From JAICIG01 sp035532215 (GTDB taxonomy: Bacteria > Planctomycetota > Planctomycetia > Pirellulales > JAICIG01): a stretch of 64,000 nt of DNA. The position numbers and the translations under genes are program-made. The notes beneath the pieces were generated by a model. It did not search any database and was not told the origin of the DNA. It saw only the letters and a program-made list of their open reading frames with translations. Positions 31,401-35,809 of this stretch are shown here, piece after piece; within the stretch, counting starts at the first letter, position 1; each line of letters opens with the position of its first letter. The DNA lies in contig DATKRK010000416.1 of the NCBI GenBank assembly GCA_035532215.1, forward strand, positions 22,959 to 86,958, in the 5' to 3' direction.

Positions 31401-31650
31401 TCAGAGCACGTCGCGAGAGGACGTGGTGCTGGGCTTCGTCACCAGCGACGAGTATCGCCTGGGCCTGATGCGAGGCATTCCCGACTTCCCCGGCCAACCG
31501 AGCTTGCCGGGCTGGTACGAGCAGTATTTGCACCGTCCGATCGACAATCCGGGCGCCCAATTCTGGCTGGCCCAGATGAAGGCCGGCTACCCGCAAGAAG
31601 CCATCCTGGAAGGCATCGTCTCCAGCGACGAATACTTCAATCGGGCGTAA
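13438..31650 (+). CDS. 6070-aa giant surface/secreted multidomain protein
   Basis: ATG follows AGGAGA by seven bases. Residues 1-45 are strongly basic; residues 49-62 (LERFEERLLLTAAP) resemble the LEPR-XLL sorting motif of planctomycete giant proteins. Then come a matrixin-like region lacking zinc ligands (about 400-555), six or seven ~60-residue 'DGxTFTV...FEF' modules (645-1735), beta-helix, a choice-of-anchor-L domain (about 2175-2418), PPC-like domains (about 2475-2790), propeller and jelly-roll sequence, two more modules (3538-3678), Calx-beta-like sequence, a BNR/Asp-box propeller (about 3998-4735), more Calx-beta-like sequence, a second beta-helix (about 4960-5150), cadherin/Ig repeats and C-terminal DUF4214 units (about 5850-6068). 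It is a paralogue of the upstream gene in the same block order. Export is inferred; ligand and function are unknown. Confidence 0.9.
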   Translation: MGMWRSLHPFHSSTPKPSRRSSVKRSSRRRALKRRETNASRAGRRELQLERFEERLLLTAAPQLLSILTNSNDVVFAPNAATQPLTTAPQELDLLFNEGQVIDPATLGGIQIVRAGVDHTLNTADDAPIQPGYVGIGSIPNEVVVRFASTLPDDLYQITLLGTGPDALTNSSNPPVPFSSGNSTQPNQRIDFQIDTAPQVLSVVPEPITRNSDGSLSQATDTIDVYFNKPIQPLPTTINQLDPHLFQLVATQNTADPTDDQVYTPNNVSFDLSTNMAQLTFAAPISSLSTGSFRLRIGDNQPVATGSNAAPVTVPITVGSAGSTFGDANTLTQDPGPYNVGDLNAVSHQLLTGGVIGPVSDLPATATPGGNLGPGLSGIPIDNHVDPNAAQPSGQTHYVPTITYNFPDIYGSVPGNPQLHNVITPAQQQLTREIFQLYSYYYGVQFQEVGSATLGAAELGVVTGVVQSLDQSAPVGLTGIAQAPATPFPVTPLASRGEALAVMNAGIFNTESQYGGPWFMEALRQIGIMLGLTNVNGAPPGTVMGAGGNDPATNAPAEPVFPGNADILHGRYLYQPDSNAINMYKFTVTTPGAFSAETIAQRLTDASGAPDTSLLNTVLTLYNETHVIQLPTTGANPVGSAIVPGSSFTLNDGTSPAVTFAFDNGITPIPAGAVSIPFTASQTAHDVALSLAQAINGYLTTHSLNVSANVEFDRVVLSGPLTVTHSASQGSVAYSVDREIVSRNDDYFGTDSYLKLQLAPGNYYVAVTSTGNANFNPNVPDSGAGGTTTGAYNLRLDFTPTPVSTLTDDGLSLIVPNVPLGGQGGIQNLDKFTISTDSNTSVTFQFVTQGSTPQTGVTAILVSPGATQDQVAQAVATAIANSGLTTLTLRYDGHGQVNLGGSATTTITTSTSALAVWGTATRHVLEGNSDGASGAYNFWFASNDASTIYVDKLSAATADPTLGTIGNPYNTIAGALQAASDRIIAPTGAALATATPQTFVVNDGTYAVTFEFSVNGGAVSAGNIAVSVQSTDTAAQVAQEIYNAILGAEQGGYLTLGPSFAPPATDSDFVDVTGAAFVDVKNAPALLAGTKIVRVVGNIGADNSLGVPINPQPSVSTLAPSGSAGQTFSIAAGTLSLVFEFTQDPTATPGNLLADGNYAVALAPGASAQDIANAMAAAINASPLAQADGGAVAASVTGDAVAFRVNLTGVGQIAINAQNTPSLIAASNAQPYEIGYDQFTHQPLADGGDLNVPQGVTLMIDAGAVFKMEGANLNVGLNSPNIDRSGSALQVLGAPSSSVYFTSFHDNQLGGITDNVTAPSPGDYGGIVFHQHSDLESQGIFLNTVNHANIRYAGGTVIVDGVPAVYNPIYLDGSRPTIDYNTITLSHDAAMSADPNSFQETIFGSSAYDPASINPSIGPYVADYNRTGPDIHGNLLSAVVPGGMAIVTPDASQIIAGETFLVETIDGSGNTSYATFEFTTSSASIVNGKLADGNWAVLFKPGNPAQNIAGDTALQVATDIADAVNAAGIAGVSATVRTVTSSDGTTAQEAVLAGVSKIELPSSRTFNAPTGQSIVDGQTFTIVNPVSGSDTVFEFDNTGAVAAGHVAVPFLASDSATALAGKIAAAINGSSTGVGAIALGNVVMLTSVPNIAVSTTGSVIAGLQSLTVPNGNLLTAGSTFSITNKSNGAITVFEFTTNAASVVNGKLADGNYAIVYASSDQAATIAAAAAAKVNDLGLGFAAIASGANIVLTGLSDFRFASPLSLDSSIVANTVNGLFVRTQNVQGQTPETLDVAARFTATDIVYVISDNLVIQGNPGGPVGSTPRIAGRLAIDPGAIVKLLGARIEVQMGANLIAEGDANQQVVFTSLHDDSFGAGGTFDTDGDNYKLSAPPAVAQPGDWSGIYFAPTSRGSLDYARLAYGGGSSSIAGGTDNFDAIEIRQAQVRIADSTIANNAAGLATTPTRDGLLANDSAAIYVLGAQPTIVNNVLLDNYGAAISINANSLTSDVIPDPGRSTGAIQQYAQFDDNRGPLVRLNRIGNIENRPAINGMLVRGATLDTSSVWDDTDIVHVVENQISVPNVDSRGGLLLESSASQSLVVKLQGDNAGFTATGTPSDIQNRIGGSVQVVGTPGHNVILTSLLDTTAGAGLTPGGQPQNDTNNTGVGTPADTPPTFPPSGGQLTVTPSNNAAALVNSMLLRPLPSGVTVAGTNYVGGATEAGTYINGDGVPLQIPQKGAILTTGIAQIPAQNTSTDFGADLGLPGDPRLSALIGGTPTYDACELTFTVNVDPSSSIKSGIFEFQFGSDEYPEFVGSFNDVLAGFIDGSPTSNFLHDSKGNLVSVNSAFFDINNNVQLPAKSPLNIEYDGMTSGLRASFPLHSGLNTITIAIADALDGILDSGVLMTDLHFSTQSVGAGGVTRAGASSGQWNSITLDQNSNDTNVAVVNEAEPANTGGVDTNGTVATAQNLGVMAPNMKSGDDTERLGFVVNGAISPNAPGDMDMYRFQAQPGTQVWLDIGNTSPGLDTVLELVDANGTVLARSDNSGQEAANPALLQAELPGNLAQTMPADTLLHGLYDPNSAADPALRDLNSTNPYDAGFRLVLPGTLNPSQPLNNYYVRVRSRGADSHYNDLGKGLSSGVYQLQVRLQEQEAFPGSTVQNADIRYATNGIQVIGLPAHSPLIAEAGSSQAAHNTMATAQDLGNLLTTDRNAIGVSGNLSSGTTQDWYKFELNYNLAQVIAGLNSGDKTFATMFDIDYADGLARPNTTLSVFDAAGNLIYVGRDSNIGNDQPLPGQSSTSALTDLTRGSAGQLDPFVGTVQLPAGPTRTYYVAISSDATLPTALNATFVKGAAQPLIRLEPIDSLNRIVEDHIGSQGGQTAQDPKSLTAAFNGNTSSQAGIDQLNSSATPFSLSDVTLFVDQAGNNGHLETVNPFTGQSETDINPVPSSGSGYGDIAMRNDGQLYGFSLGTISAGGGNYNLIDTGTAAINTQGNGGIVTYAFNNANPPVLTANNTGVQINAIAFDQSGGPNNRLLFGVGSYAGGNGVSGFANGLYEFNPNTGAVLGATGNATNPTDPPPKILNLLGGPGGQITGMAYVNGTLYAVTSLGGLFVINNPQGNASATYVGTATALAGVNFTGLTAGPPDVAGGKYASDLFATDASGKLWSFDTAGILQKVFANGAASISLGATNLVGLAFSTLDYNLWHVTNHRGTDAGHGINVAPDQSRDPASANQPQAGNTSFYFGLEAPPSADPNSLNANSQPDAGNYATNPSVYHTYNLPGGAQGSLVSNSFSLSNYTAGDKPTLYFNYFLDTQQASATPADPTGMRDSARVFASVDGGKTWQMLATNDPEVPTSNTDPNGELPSYQSASSNTGSGDPRQQVQQLFDGSGSWRQARVDLGAYAGYSHIQLRFDFSTAGSMGQGLPGDNFGDPTSPQRGQNNAHEGWYVDDITVGFAERGEMVTGATANSTFFTVPQNQNVGAPQQILSGPYQLEIRQGTSYAQTVNPLTPDITLTQSFDTNDRLASGFTIIAPAGSAVTDGETFTVGDGVHTVTFEFDNDNSLQHAGDVAVPFQSSYTQAQMGAAIAAAINANLTLKGVTAGTVDNSVLNLTAPTGASLTDGQTFTVADQSGHSVVFEYDSNGSVQAGHVAVPFALTSTSADVAASISAAISNASSLVGLNVNVIATGSTSLVVVGGVASSTVTGDRVEVYGAAAVSAINAVQGNISVSFNNPSTSTTNVNHGSVSENGGTTSIWVASSAPAGNQTTVTLSAIDLAKAAGINPPLSSNVSFQYNSQSGPSIALTLTGGQPQLVVVTGLPQMGANNQPLADGPQAVELVATAAGYSSNSATIDVTDDPTLLPALGVTIDSPKSIAENSATPIEATITLNTPPLDHDLTVNVQSLNPGAAATPAVVTIPAGQTSATFPITAVDNNVINPGGKQTAVILATAAGYLGGSDTLTVLDDGDGQIPFNSAPTYLPQGPSHIINGQAENVPDPANSGASNPVEGSIETVLANPSNPNVVYVGTVNGGIWKTTDAMAAGGPTWTPLTDNMPSMSIGALQFDPTDATHQTLIAAIGRFSSFAFAGGTLDGLLRSTDGGQTWTQIDPGGFFNGKNLTGVAERGQTIVATDNGFLGGNGGLYVSSDGGATFTTVSGTPNSGLPDGRVTDLVADPNDNNRLYAGVLGSSGGIFTSTDRGQTWNNITPSGLTLNSFPFNDNIRIAVSATAGSPVYFGYVNNGHLANLYRSGDFGTTWQALDLPTTNENGTTEGLQPGAGDENPGGQGVIHFSIAADPTNPDLVYVGGDRQPGPGDGSATFPNSLGALNYSGRLFRGDASKPSGSQWTSLTHVGTASDSAPHADSRHLTFDGNVLLETDDGGIYMRTSPQSSSGDWFSLIGNLQVSELHNIAYDTNTKTIIAGAQDVGTPEQLPGSTTWNDFAQGDGGDVAVDDSNAGYSIRYASYPGLGGFSATTYDANGNQIGQTSYPSLIVNGAGGQDIFQYDVGLPFVTTFKLNAIDPTRMVFGGGSAVYESLDDGNTVTSLGVGGIPGGISGAAMAYGGRIVDQFGNVANNPNVLWVGAGNQVFLRTTAGGPLVQSNYTGGTVTSLAINPNNWQQAFVTDANGHVWMTTDQGASFIDISGPAGGATSFTTLTSDPHSVAFVPGLTSGTLFVGGIDGVYSTPIGSSGASGAWARYGQGLPHVPVYGLEYVPSQQLLVVGTMGRGAFLTNALGASGNLSVTVNGAKQVSDDSNVLTQELTITRNGSSGDLTFSLTSSDPTLASVPATLTIPDGKSLVSVDVTISDSAVAQYPATVVFTASVGGLNSISDSLDVVPNGDDSSGSSTPTDADTPSLTVSIPPGSQVQADTGVNSVVATVTRNSPTTYPLTVYLLSSDPSEASVPATVVIPAGQTSVSFVVGAVDQFAGDLSRLITITAASSGFVSGLDSLTVNPAKHILSYDRLGDPNLLRQQGQVVLQDNKISSSLDYGIVVEAAPRDSVTGQSVPGAVQNLSTLNTARLTPGATIENNLIVGGGQGGIDFLGDPNSTSAALAAVPFGRIVNNTIYGAATPTGIGVNVAQNASPTILNNIFANLATGVSVDNTSGTTVAQRSVYQNDGTNLSGSVFGGSDVNSLALSSTAKLFANAAAGNFYLLPGSPAIDSALNSIAERSAMHAAKTLTGIPDSPIEAPAYDLYGQLRTANPQTTPNGVGSTQFKDRGAIEAVDFTGPTTTLANPIDNGSNDQDPALNVVHDVGVSLTDFEIQFSDANGVGVDDSTIDSSKFVLYRNGTLLQPGIDYFFRYDVNTKTAFFTPATGTWLNGSVYTIAVNNGVHFDPFNTSTPANSSNGVKDLAGNLLQANSSTGFTRYDILLQSASGDAPSIGVPGVQNVPENGPTAANSLVFSSAKGNAVTVFNIDAPSNPVAVTLSTNQGTLTLAGVSGLSGVSGNNSASISFTGSLTAIDAALNGLTFVPTTYFNGSAAISITATDTVRNLTGSNTVNIAVIQVNQPPYLTLPPSPSISENTGVIFSTANGNSITMGDVDANGGVEQATLTVLNGAVTLAEKTGLTLLTGTGFEDTTVTIQGTLAAINAAFNGLIFTPALNFAGTASIQFSLDDLGNSGNGPLGQAGVYPQTSSFTLEINVTPINQPPYVKQPNPLNNLTVSENAPPSVIDLTQVIGDPDTSISPPENYPTISVTSNSNPGLVSVSIDPTTHLMTLTYGLDRFGQTSITLTAVDAGGNHPSLTYTFKVTVNKVELPPQTNNDGYVYAIGTPLVVTAPGVLGNDVELNHEPLKAVLFNVPAHGKLTLNADGSFTYIPDAGFDGRDSFVYYADNGSFRTAATVTLDSPTSQWVARMYTEVLGRPSTPSDDEINNWVSQIDHGESRSQVAQFFVTSAERRSRIIDQLYQAYLGRAADPAGLNYWLSVWAANSGPEQVQAGIIGSLEYFNTAARELPNLSPAAAWVTKLYENLLHRDPGQDEVDYWTTVIQSTSREDVVLGFVTSDEYRLGLMRGIPDFPGQPSLPGWYEQYLHRPIDNPGAQFWLAQMKAGYPQEAILEGIVSSDEYFNRA
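15372..18640 (+). repeat. Cluster of ~60-residue 'DGxTFTV..FEF..VAVPF..AAAIN' modules
   Basis: Within the second giant protein, translated copies lie near 15372-15530, 15930-16080 (weaker), 16425-16570, 16800-16985, 17790-18020, 18150-18330 and 18440-18640. The shared pattern is a DGxxFT turn, a T/V-F-E-F strand, a G-x-x-A-V strand and an amphipathic helix ending AAAIN or similar. The copies differ in spacing, so this is an interspersed protein repeat, not a DNA tandem repeat. Confidence 0.6.
24050..24470 (+). repeat. Two further copies of the 'DGxTFTV' module
   Basis: Copies near 24050-24225 (DGETFTVGDGVHTVTFEF) and 24290-24470 (DGQTFTVADQSGHSVVFEY) sit immediately before the Calx-beta/BNR insertion. 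The paralogue has a related copy near 5860-6010 (DGQTFTISDGVNQAVFEL) and a weaker one near 3400-3590. Confidence 0.55.
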
Positions 31651-31670
31651 CGTCTTTGGAGGAATTCCGC

Positions 31671-32984
31671 ATGCTTCGCCGATTGCTTGCGGGCGGCTGC
31701 TTCATCGGCCTGTTCGCGCTGGCGCCGCTCGCGACAGCGTCGGCCGACGAACCGGCGGCTTGGGCCGCCGCCCATCTCGATGAGCTGCTGGCGCTCTACA
31801 AACACTTTCACCAGCACCCGGAGCTTTCTCTCGAAGAGCGAGAGACGGCCGCCCGCGTGGCCGATGAATTGCAGGCCGCAGGGGCCCAGGTCACGCGGGG
31901 CCTGGGCGGCCACGGGGTCGTGGGAGTGCTTGCCAACCGAAAAGGGCCCACGGTTCTGATTCGCACCGATTTAGACGCCCTGCCGGTCACCGAGCAGACG
32001 GAGCTGACCTACGCCTCGACGGTCAAGGTCAAGGACGCTCGCGGGACCGAGACCGGCGTCATGCACGCCTGCGGCCACGACATCCACATCACCAGCCTGA
32101 TCGGCGTGGCCCGCTATCTCAACGAACATAAAAACCGCTGGCAAGGCACGGTGGTGTTCATCGGCCAACCGGCGGAAGAACGCGGCGAAGGCGCGCTGCA
32201 AATGCTCAACGCCGGTCTGTTCGAGAAGTTTCCCAAGCCCGACTACGCCCTGGCCATGCACGTCGACGCGACCCTGGCCGCCGGCAAGGTCGGCTATCGG
32301 GCGGGCTACACGTTGGCCAACGTCGACAGCGTCGATATCAAGCTGCGCGGCCGCGGCGGGCACGGCGCCTTTCCGCAAACGACGGTCGATCCGATCGTGC
32401 AAGCGGCGCGGTTGATTCTCGACCTGCAAACGATCGTCAGCCGCGAAATCAAGCCCACCGAGCCGGCCGTGGTCACGGTCGGCTCGATCCACGCCGGCAC
32501 GAAGCACAACATCATCAGCGACGAATGCGACTTACAATTGACCGTTCGCAGTTTTTCCGACGAAGTCCGCCAGCACCTGCTCGACGCCATTCGACGCAAG
32601 GCTGCGGCGACCGCCGCCAGTTCGGGCGCCCCGGAACCGACCGTCACGGTGTCGGAAGGCACGCCGGCCATGTTCAACGACGAAAAGCTGGTCGAACGCG
32701 TCGTGCCGGTGTTTCAGAAGCTGTTCGGCGAGGAGCGAGTCGTCCCTTCCGAAGCGTCGATGGGCGGAGAAGATTTCAGCCGCTACGGCCTGGCAGGCGT
32801 GCCGATCTTCATGTTCCGCGTCGGTTCTGTCGACGCCCATCGCCTGGCCGGCTACGAGCGGATCGGCCAGCCGCCGCCCTCGCTGCACTCGGCCGTGTAC
32901 TACCCCGACCCCGAGCCGACGCTGGGCGCCGGCGTGACGGCCATGGCTGCGGCCGCGCTGGATTTGTTACAGGTCAAGCCATGA
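31671..32984 (+). CDS. Secreted M20D-family amidohydrolase (hippurate hydrolase-like)
   Basis: The start is the ATG after GGAGG (31659-31663); the longer open frame upstream overlaps the giant gene and has no signal. The 437-aa product begins with a signal peptide (residues 1-25, cleavage near ASADEPAA). Family motifs are visible: RTDLDALPV, MHACGHDIH (metal ligands), PAEERGEG (catalytic Glu pair), MHVD, MGGEDFSRY and a late LHSAVYYPD. M20D enzymes hydrolyse N-acyl amino acids or related amides with two metal ions; the substrate here cannot be told. It starts 20 bases after the giant gene and overlaps the next gene by 4 bases (ATGA), so it heads a coupled trio. Confidence 0.9.
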   Translation: MLRRLLAGGCFIGLFALAPLATASADEPAAWAAAHLDELLALYKHFHQHPELSLEERETAARVADELQAAGAQVTRGLGGHGVVGVLANRKGPTVLIRTDLDALPVTEQTELTYASTVKVKDARGTETGVMHACGHDIHITSLIGVARYLNEHKNRWQGTVVFIGQPAEERGEGALQMLNAGLFEKFPKPDYALAMHVDATLAAGKVGYRAGYTLANVDSVDIKLRGRGGHGAFPQTTVDPIVQAARLILDLQTIVSREIKPTEPAVVTVGSIHAGTKHNIISDECDLQLTVRSFSDEVRQHLLDAIRRKAAATAASSGAPEPTVTVSEGTPAMFNDEKLVERVVPVFQKLFGEERVVPSEASMGGEDFSRYGLAGVPIFMFRVGSVDAHRLAGYERIGQPPPSLHSAVYYPDPEPTLGAGVTAMAAAALDLLQVKP

Positions 32985-33337
32985 GCGCTGCCGCAGCGCG
33001 AAGAATCGCTCCGGGGCTTTTGCTCTGGCTCGTCGCGTATCTGGCGACGATGGCGGGGTTGGCCGCGGCGCTGGTCTACGTTCGCCGGCAGACGGTCGCT
33101 CAACTGAGCAGCCCCAAGGCAATGGCCGACTGGCAAGCCTGGAAAGCCGAGACCGAGCGGCAAGCCGAGCGGCCCGGCGCATCAGGCCGCCGCCCTGTGC
33201 GCAGCGACGAGCCGCCGGCGCTGGTCTTGCTGCGAGATCACTTCGCGCCGATCATGGCCATGAGCTTGACCGTGGCCACGTTCCTGTTCGGGTTCCTGGC
33301 GATGATCTTGCGCGGCGCCGTACGAGGTTCGAAATGA
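32981..33337 (+). CDS. Small two-helix membrane protein
   Basis: The ATG overlaps the stop of the amidohydrolase (ATGA), and its own end overlaps the next start in the same way, which indicates translational coupling. The 118-aa product has a hydrophobic segment at about residues 9-33, a charged loop rich in Glu, Arg and Ala (about 36-80), and a second hydrophobic segment at about 90-112. No family was recognised. Its position between an exported hydrolase and another membrane protein suggests an envelope role, but this is inference. Confidence 0.7.
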   Translation: MSAAAARRIAPGLLLWLVAYLATMAGLAAALVYVRRQTVAQLSSPKAMADWQAWKAETERQAERPGASGRRPVRSDEPPALVLLRDHFAPIMAMSLTVATFLFGFLAMILRGAVRGSK

Positions 33338-33816
33338 GCGCCGTGCCTGCCGCAGCCTCCACTTCGCGCCGCGGACCGCCGCCGCCGGTCAGTTGGCGTA
33401 GCTGGCCGCTGGAAGAGGGCGGGCTGTCCGCCTGGCTGCTGTCGGTCCTCGCCGTGACGATCATCGTCGCCTGCGGCTTGACCACGGGCAGCGTGCAGTG
33501 GGCGCTCGTCGCCTGCGGCGTGTTGGCCGCCTCGGCCTGGCGGTTCTTCATCCCCGTGCATCTCGAACTCAACGCCCAAGGCGTGTTCCAGGAAGTTCTA
33601 GGCCGGCAACGACGGATCGTTTGGCGGGCGTTCGAGAGCGGAGAACTGTGCCGCGAAGGCGTGTATTTGCGGTTCGCAGGCGGATCCTTCGCGCTGAACC
33701 GCGGGCTCTATCTCCCTTGGGGAACGCACCGCGCCGAGGTGATGGCCTTCGTCGATTACTATCTGACGCAAGCCCGGCAGCCTGATCGCCACTACGGATT
33801 CGAAATCGGGCGTTGA
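33334..33816 (+). CDS. Membrane protein with PH-like C-terminal domain
   Basis: This is a 160-aa product whose ATG overlaps the upstream stop by 4 bases. Two hydrophobic segments (about residues 30-48 and 52-70) follow a Pro/Arg-rich N-terminus. The remainder (HLELNAQGVFQEVLGRQRRI, then VWRAFESGELCREGVYLRF) resembles bacterial PH-like domains found after a two-helix hairpin. No enzyme motif is present. It is the last gene of the trio, and its final 25 bases overlap the convergent mtaB gene. Confidence 0.7.
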   Translation: MSAVPAAASTSRRGPPPPVSWRSWPLEEGGLSAWLLSVLAVTIIVACGLTTGSVQWALVACGVLAASAWRFFIPVHLELNAQGVFQEVLGRQRRIVWRAFESGELCREGVYLRFAGGSFALNRGLYLPWGTHRAEVMAFVDYYLTQARQPDRHYGFEIGR

Positions 33817-35132
33817 AGCGCCGCGCCCGATACATCAACCCCTCTCCCAAAGGGAGAGGGATTTGCCGCCGCGAGAATTCGCCCGTCGACCACGTGCGCG
33901 GCTGTCACCGTCGCAAAACGGCCGAAAGGCGCCAGCCCGGCGGGCGCCTCGACGACGGCATAGCGACAGCTCGTGCCGTAGATATATCCGGGCCGCTCGG
34001 GGACGGGCGACTCGACCATCACTTGCAGCTCGCGGCCGACGAGGCTCTGGTAATAGCGCTCGGCCAATCGCCGCTCCAGTTCGCGCAGCCGCTCGACCCG
34101 TTCGGCCTTGATCGGAGGCGAAACCTGGTCGGGCATTTCCGCGGCCGGCGTCGTGCGGCGAGGGCTGAAGGGAAAGATGTGAATCTTCGAGAAGCCGACC
34201 TCCTCGGCCACGCGGCATGTCTCCAGAAAGTCGGCTTCGGTCTCGCCGGGAAAGCCGACGATGATGTCGGTCGTCAAGGCCGGTTGATCGAGCGACTGGC
34301 AAACCAGTCGGCAGCGGCCGACGAAGCGCCGCGCTCCCCAGCGGCGGCGCATGCGGCGCAAGATACGATCGGAGCCGCTTTGCAGCGAAACGTGTAGATG
34401 CGGGCAAACCCTTTGCGGGTGTTCGGCCATCGTCGCGACCAGTTCGCGCGTGACCTCGGTGGCTTCGATGCTCGACAAACGCACGCGGAAGTCGCCATCC
34501 AGCCGGGCGATGCGGTCGACGAGTTGGGCCAGCCGCAGCCAGTCGGTTTTCGGTCGGCCGCGGCTGAAGTCGACGCCGTAGTGGCCCAAGTGGATGCCGG
34601 TCAAAATCACTTCCCGATAGCCGCTGTCGACCAGCCGGCGGACCTCTTCCAAAATGTGCTCGGCCGGTCGGCTCGCCAATTGCGGCCGCACCTTGGGGAT
34701 GATGCAAAAGCTGCAATGGAGCAGGCAGCCGTCTTGCACCTTCACATAGGCTCGCTTGCGGCCGTCGAACCGCGAAATGCCCGTCGGAATGTCGACGACG
34801 CCGAAGCGGCCCAGCAGATCGGGCAGCTCGCGCTTATCCGCCACCACTTCGACGACGCCGGGCAGGGCCGCGACTTCTTCGGGCGCCCGCGTGGCGTAGC
34901 AGCCCATCACAACGATCCGCGTGCCTGGATTTCGCGCCGCCAATTGGCGGATGGTCTGCCGGCTTTTGGCGTCCCCCTCGTGCGTTACCGTGCAGGTATT
35001 CACGACGCACAAATCGGCCGGTTCGTCCGCCGCCGCGTCGCGAAACCCGATCCGCGCCAGCCCTTCGCGCACGTACTGCGTTTCGTACTGGTTGACCTTG
35101 CAGCCGAGCGTGACGGTTTTAAGGGAAGGCAT
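33792..35132 (-). CDS. mtaB: tRNA t6A37 methylthiotransferase MtaB
   Basis: The product is 446 aa, usual for the family. The N-terminal MTTase domain has the iron-sulfur cysteines C11, C47 and C78. The radical SAM domain has C136-x3-C140-x2-C143 (GCLLHCSFC), followed by TTDIIVGFPGETE and a C-terminal TRAM-like region. The enzyme adds a methylthio group to t6A at position 37 of ANN-decoding tRNAs. The last ~20 residues are unusual: they are encoded across a 9-bp hairpin repeat (giving PSPFGRG), and the gene overlaps its convergent neighbour by 25 bases, which suggests the original stop was lost through repeat insertion. Upstream on the same strand lies clpS. Confidence 0.93.
   Translation of the reverse strand: MPSLKTVTLGCKVNQYETQYVREGLARIGFRDAAADEPADLCVVNTCTVTHEGDAKSRQTIRQLAARNPGTRIVVMGCYATRAPEEVAALPGVVEVVADKRELPDLLGRFGVVDIPTGISRFDGRKRAYVKVQDGCLLHCSFCIIPKVRPQLASRPAEHILEEVRRLVDSGYREVILTGIHLGHYGVDFSRGRPKTDWLRLAQLVDRIARLDGDFRVRLSSIEATEVTRELVATMAEHPQRVCPHLHVSLQSGSDRILRRMRRRWGARRFVGRCRLVCQSLDQPALTTDIIVGFPGETEADFLETCRVAEEVGFSKIHIFPFSPRRTTPAAEMPDQVSPPIKAERVERLRELERRLAERYYQSLVGRELQVMVESPVPERPGYIYGTSCRYAVVEAPAGLAPFGRFATVTAAHVVDGRILAAANPSPFGRGVDVSGAALQRPISNP
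33840..33860. repeat. CCCTCTCCC/GGGAGAGGG hairpin repeat
   Basis: CCCTCTCCC (33840-33848), AAA, GGGAGAGGG (33852-33860) form a perfect 9-bp stem. It lies inside the 3' coding end of mtaB just past the end of the convergent gene, where it could also act as a two-way terminator. The same kind of hairpin is a common dispersed repeat in GC-rich bacteria. Confidence 0.6.
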
Positions 35133-35186
35133 GAGGAAGTCGGAGGTCGGAAAACGGAGTCGGAGGCTCGCTGCTTCTTTTCCGAC

Positions 35187-35537
35187 CTAATGTGCCGGTT
35201 CAATCGTCGAAAACATCGAGCCCAAACAGCCCCGGACCGATTTGTCTTTGCCGTAGGCGTGGATCTGGTCGCGCTTCAATTCGGCGTGTTCTTTGGTGGT
35301 GGTCAAGACGATAGCCCGGCCTTGCGAATGGACTTGCTCGGCGATCTCAAATCCCTTTTCAATAGGATGCGCGAACAGCTCGGCCAACATCAAGATCACG
35401 TATTCATAGGTGTGGTCGTCGTCGTTCCAGAGGATGACGTTATAGGGGGGCTGGCGCTTCGGCTTCTTGCGGCGTTCTTCACGCGGCTTGACAGCCTCCT
35501 CGACGGCAGCTTCTGCCTTGGCAATGGTTTTTGACAC
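35187..35537 (-). CDS. clpS: ATP-dependent Clp protease adaptor ClpS
   Basis: The core PYNVILWNDDDHTYEYVILM and the later AEQVHSQGRAIVLTTTKEHA match the ClpS fold, which binds N-degron substrates and the ClpA/ClpC N-domain. The length is 116 aa from a GTG at 35537, preceded by a weak GGCGGA; a TTG at 35561 would add eight residues. The N-terminal 30 residues are charged and likely disordered, as in other ClpS proteins. The gene is on the same strand as mtaB and about 55 bases upstream of it. No clp ATPase is nearby. Confidence 0.9.
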   Translation of the reverse strand: MSKTIAKAEAAVEEAVKPREERRKKPKRQPPYNVILWNDDDHTYEYVILMLAELFAHPIEKGFEIAEQVHSQGRAIVLTTTKEHAELKRDQIHAYGKDKSVRGCLGSMFSTIEPAH

Positions 35538-35625
35538 AGCGATATCCGCCGAAATCGGCAAATTGGTTTCACGGGCTCATGGCCCATCGGGCGTCTGACC
35601 ATTATAGTAAGAACCCGTTACGACA

Positions 35626-35783
35626 TGGAGGGACGGGCGCCCTCGCCCGTCCAAGAGGGTGGGACGCTATGGAGGGCCGGGCGCCCTCGCCCGTCCAAGA
35701 GGGAGGGATCCTCTGGAAGAGTTCGGAAGAAAGCGAGGCGGATTCTGATTCGCCTACGCCGGGCGAGGGCGCCCGGCCCTCCA
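35626..35783. repeat. Three copies of the GGGCGCCCTCGCCCG palindromic repeat
   Basis: Two direct copies (35626-35659 and 35670-35703, each ending in CCAAGAGGG) and one inverted copy (35756-35783) fill the gap between clpS and the dipeptidase. The core is CGGGCG-CCCT-CGCCCG, able to fold into a hairpin. The same unit recurs in uvrC (39837-39941) and at 58504-58566. Confidence 0.75.
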
Positions 35784-35809
35784 TGAAACAAGACCGCGAG
35801 GTGACTGCG

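Noticed and set aside
35531..35809. N-terminal extension of the M20 dipeptidase from a start at 35531
   Set aside because: It would be encoded by intergenic palindromic repeats and overlap clpS; the ATG at 35810 with a ribosome binding site gives the family-standard N-terminus.
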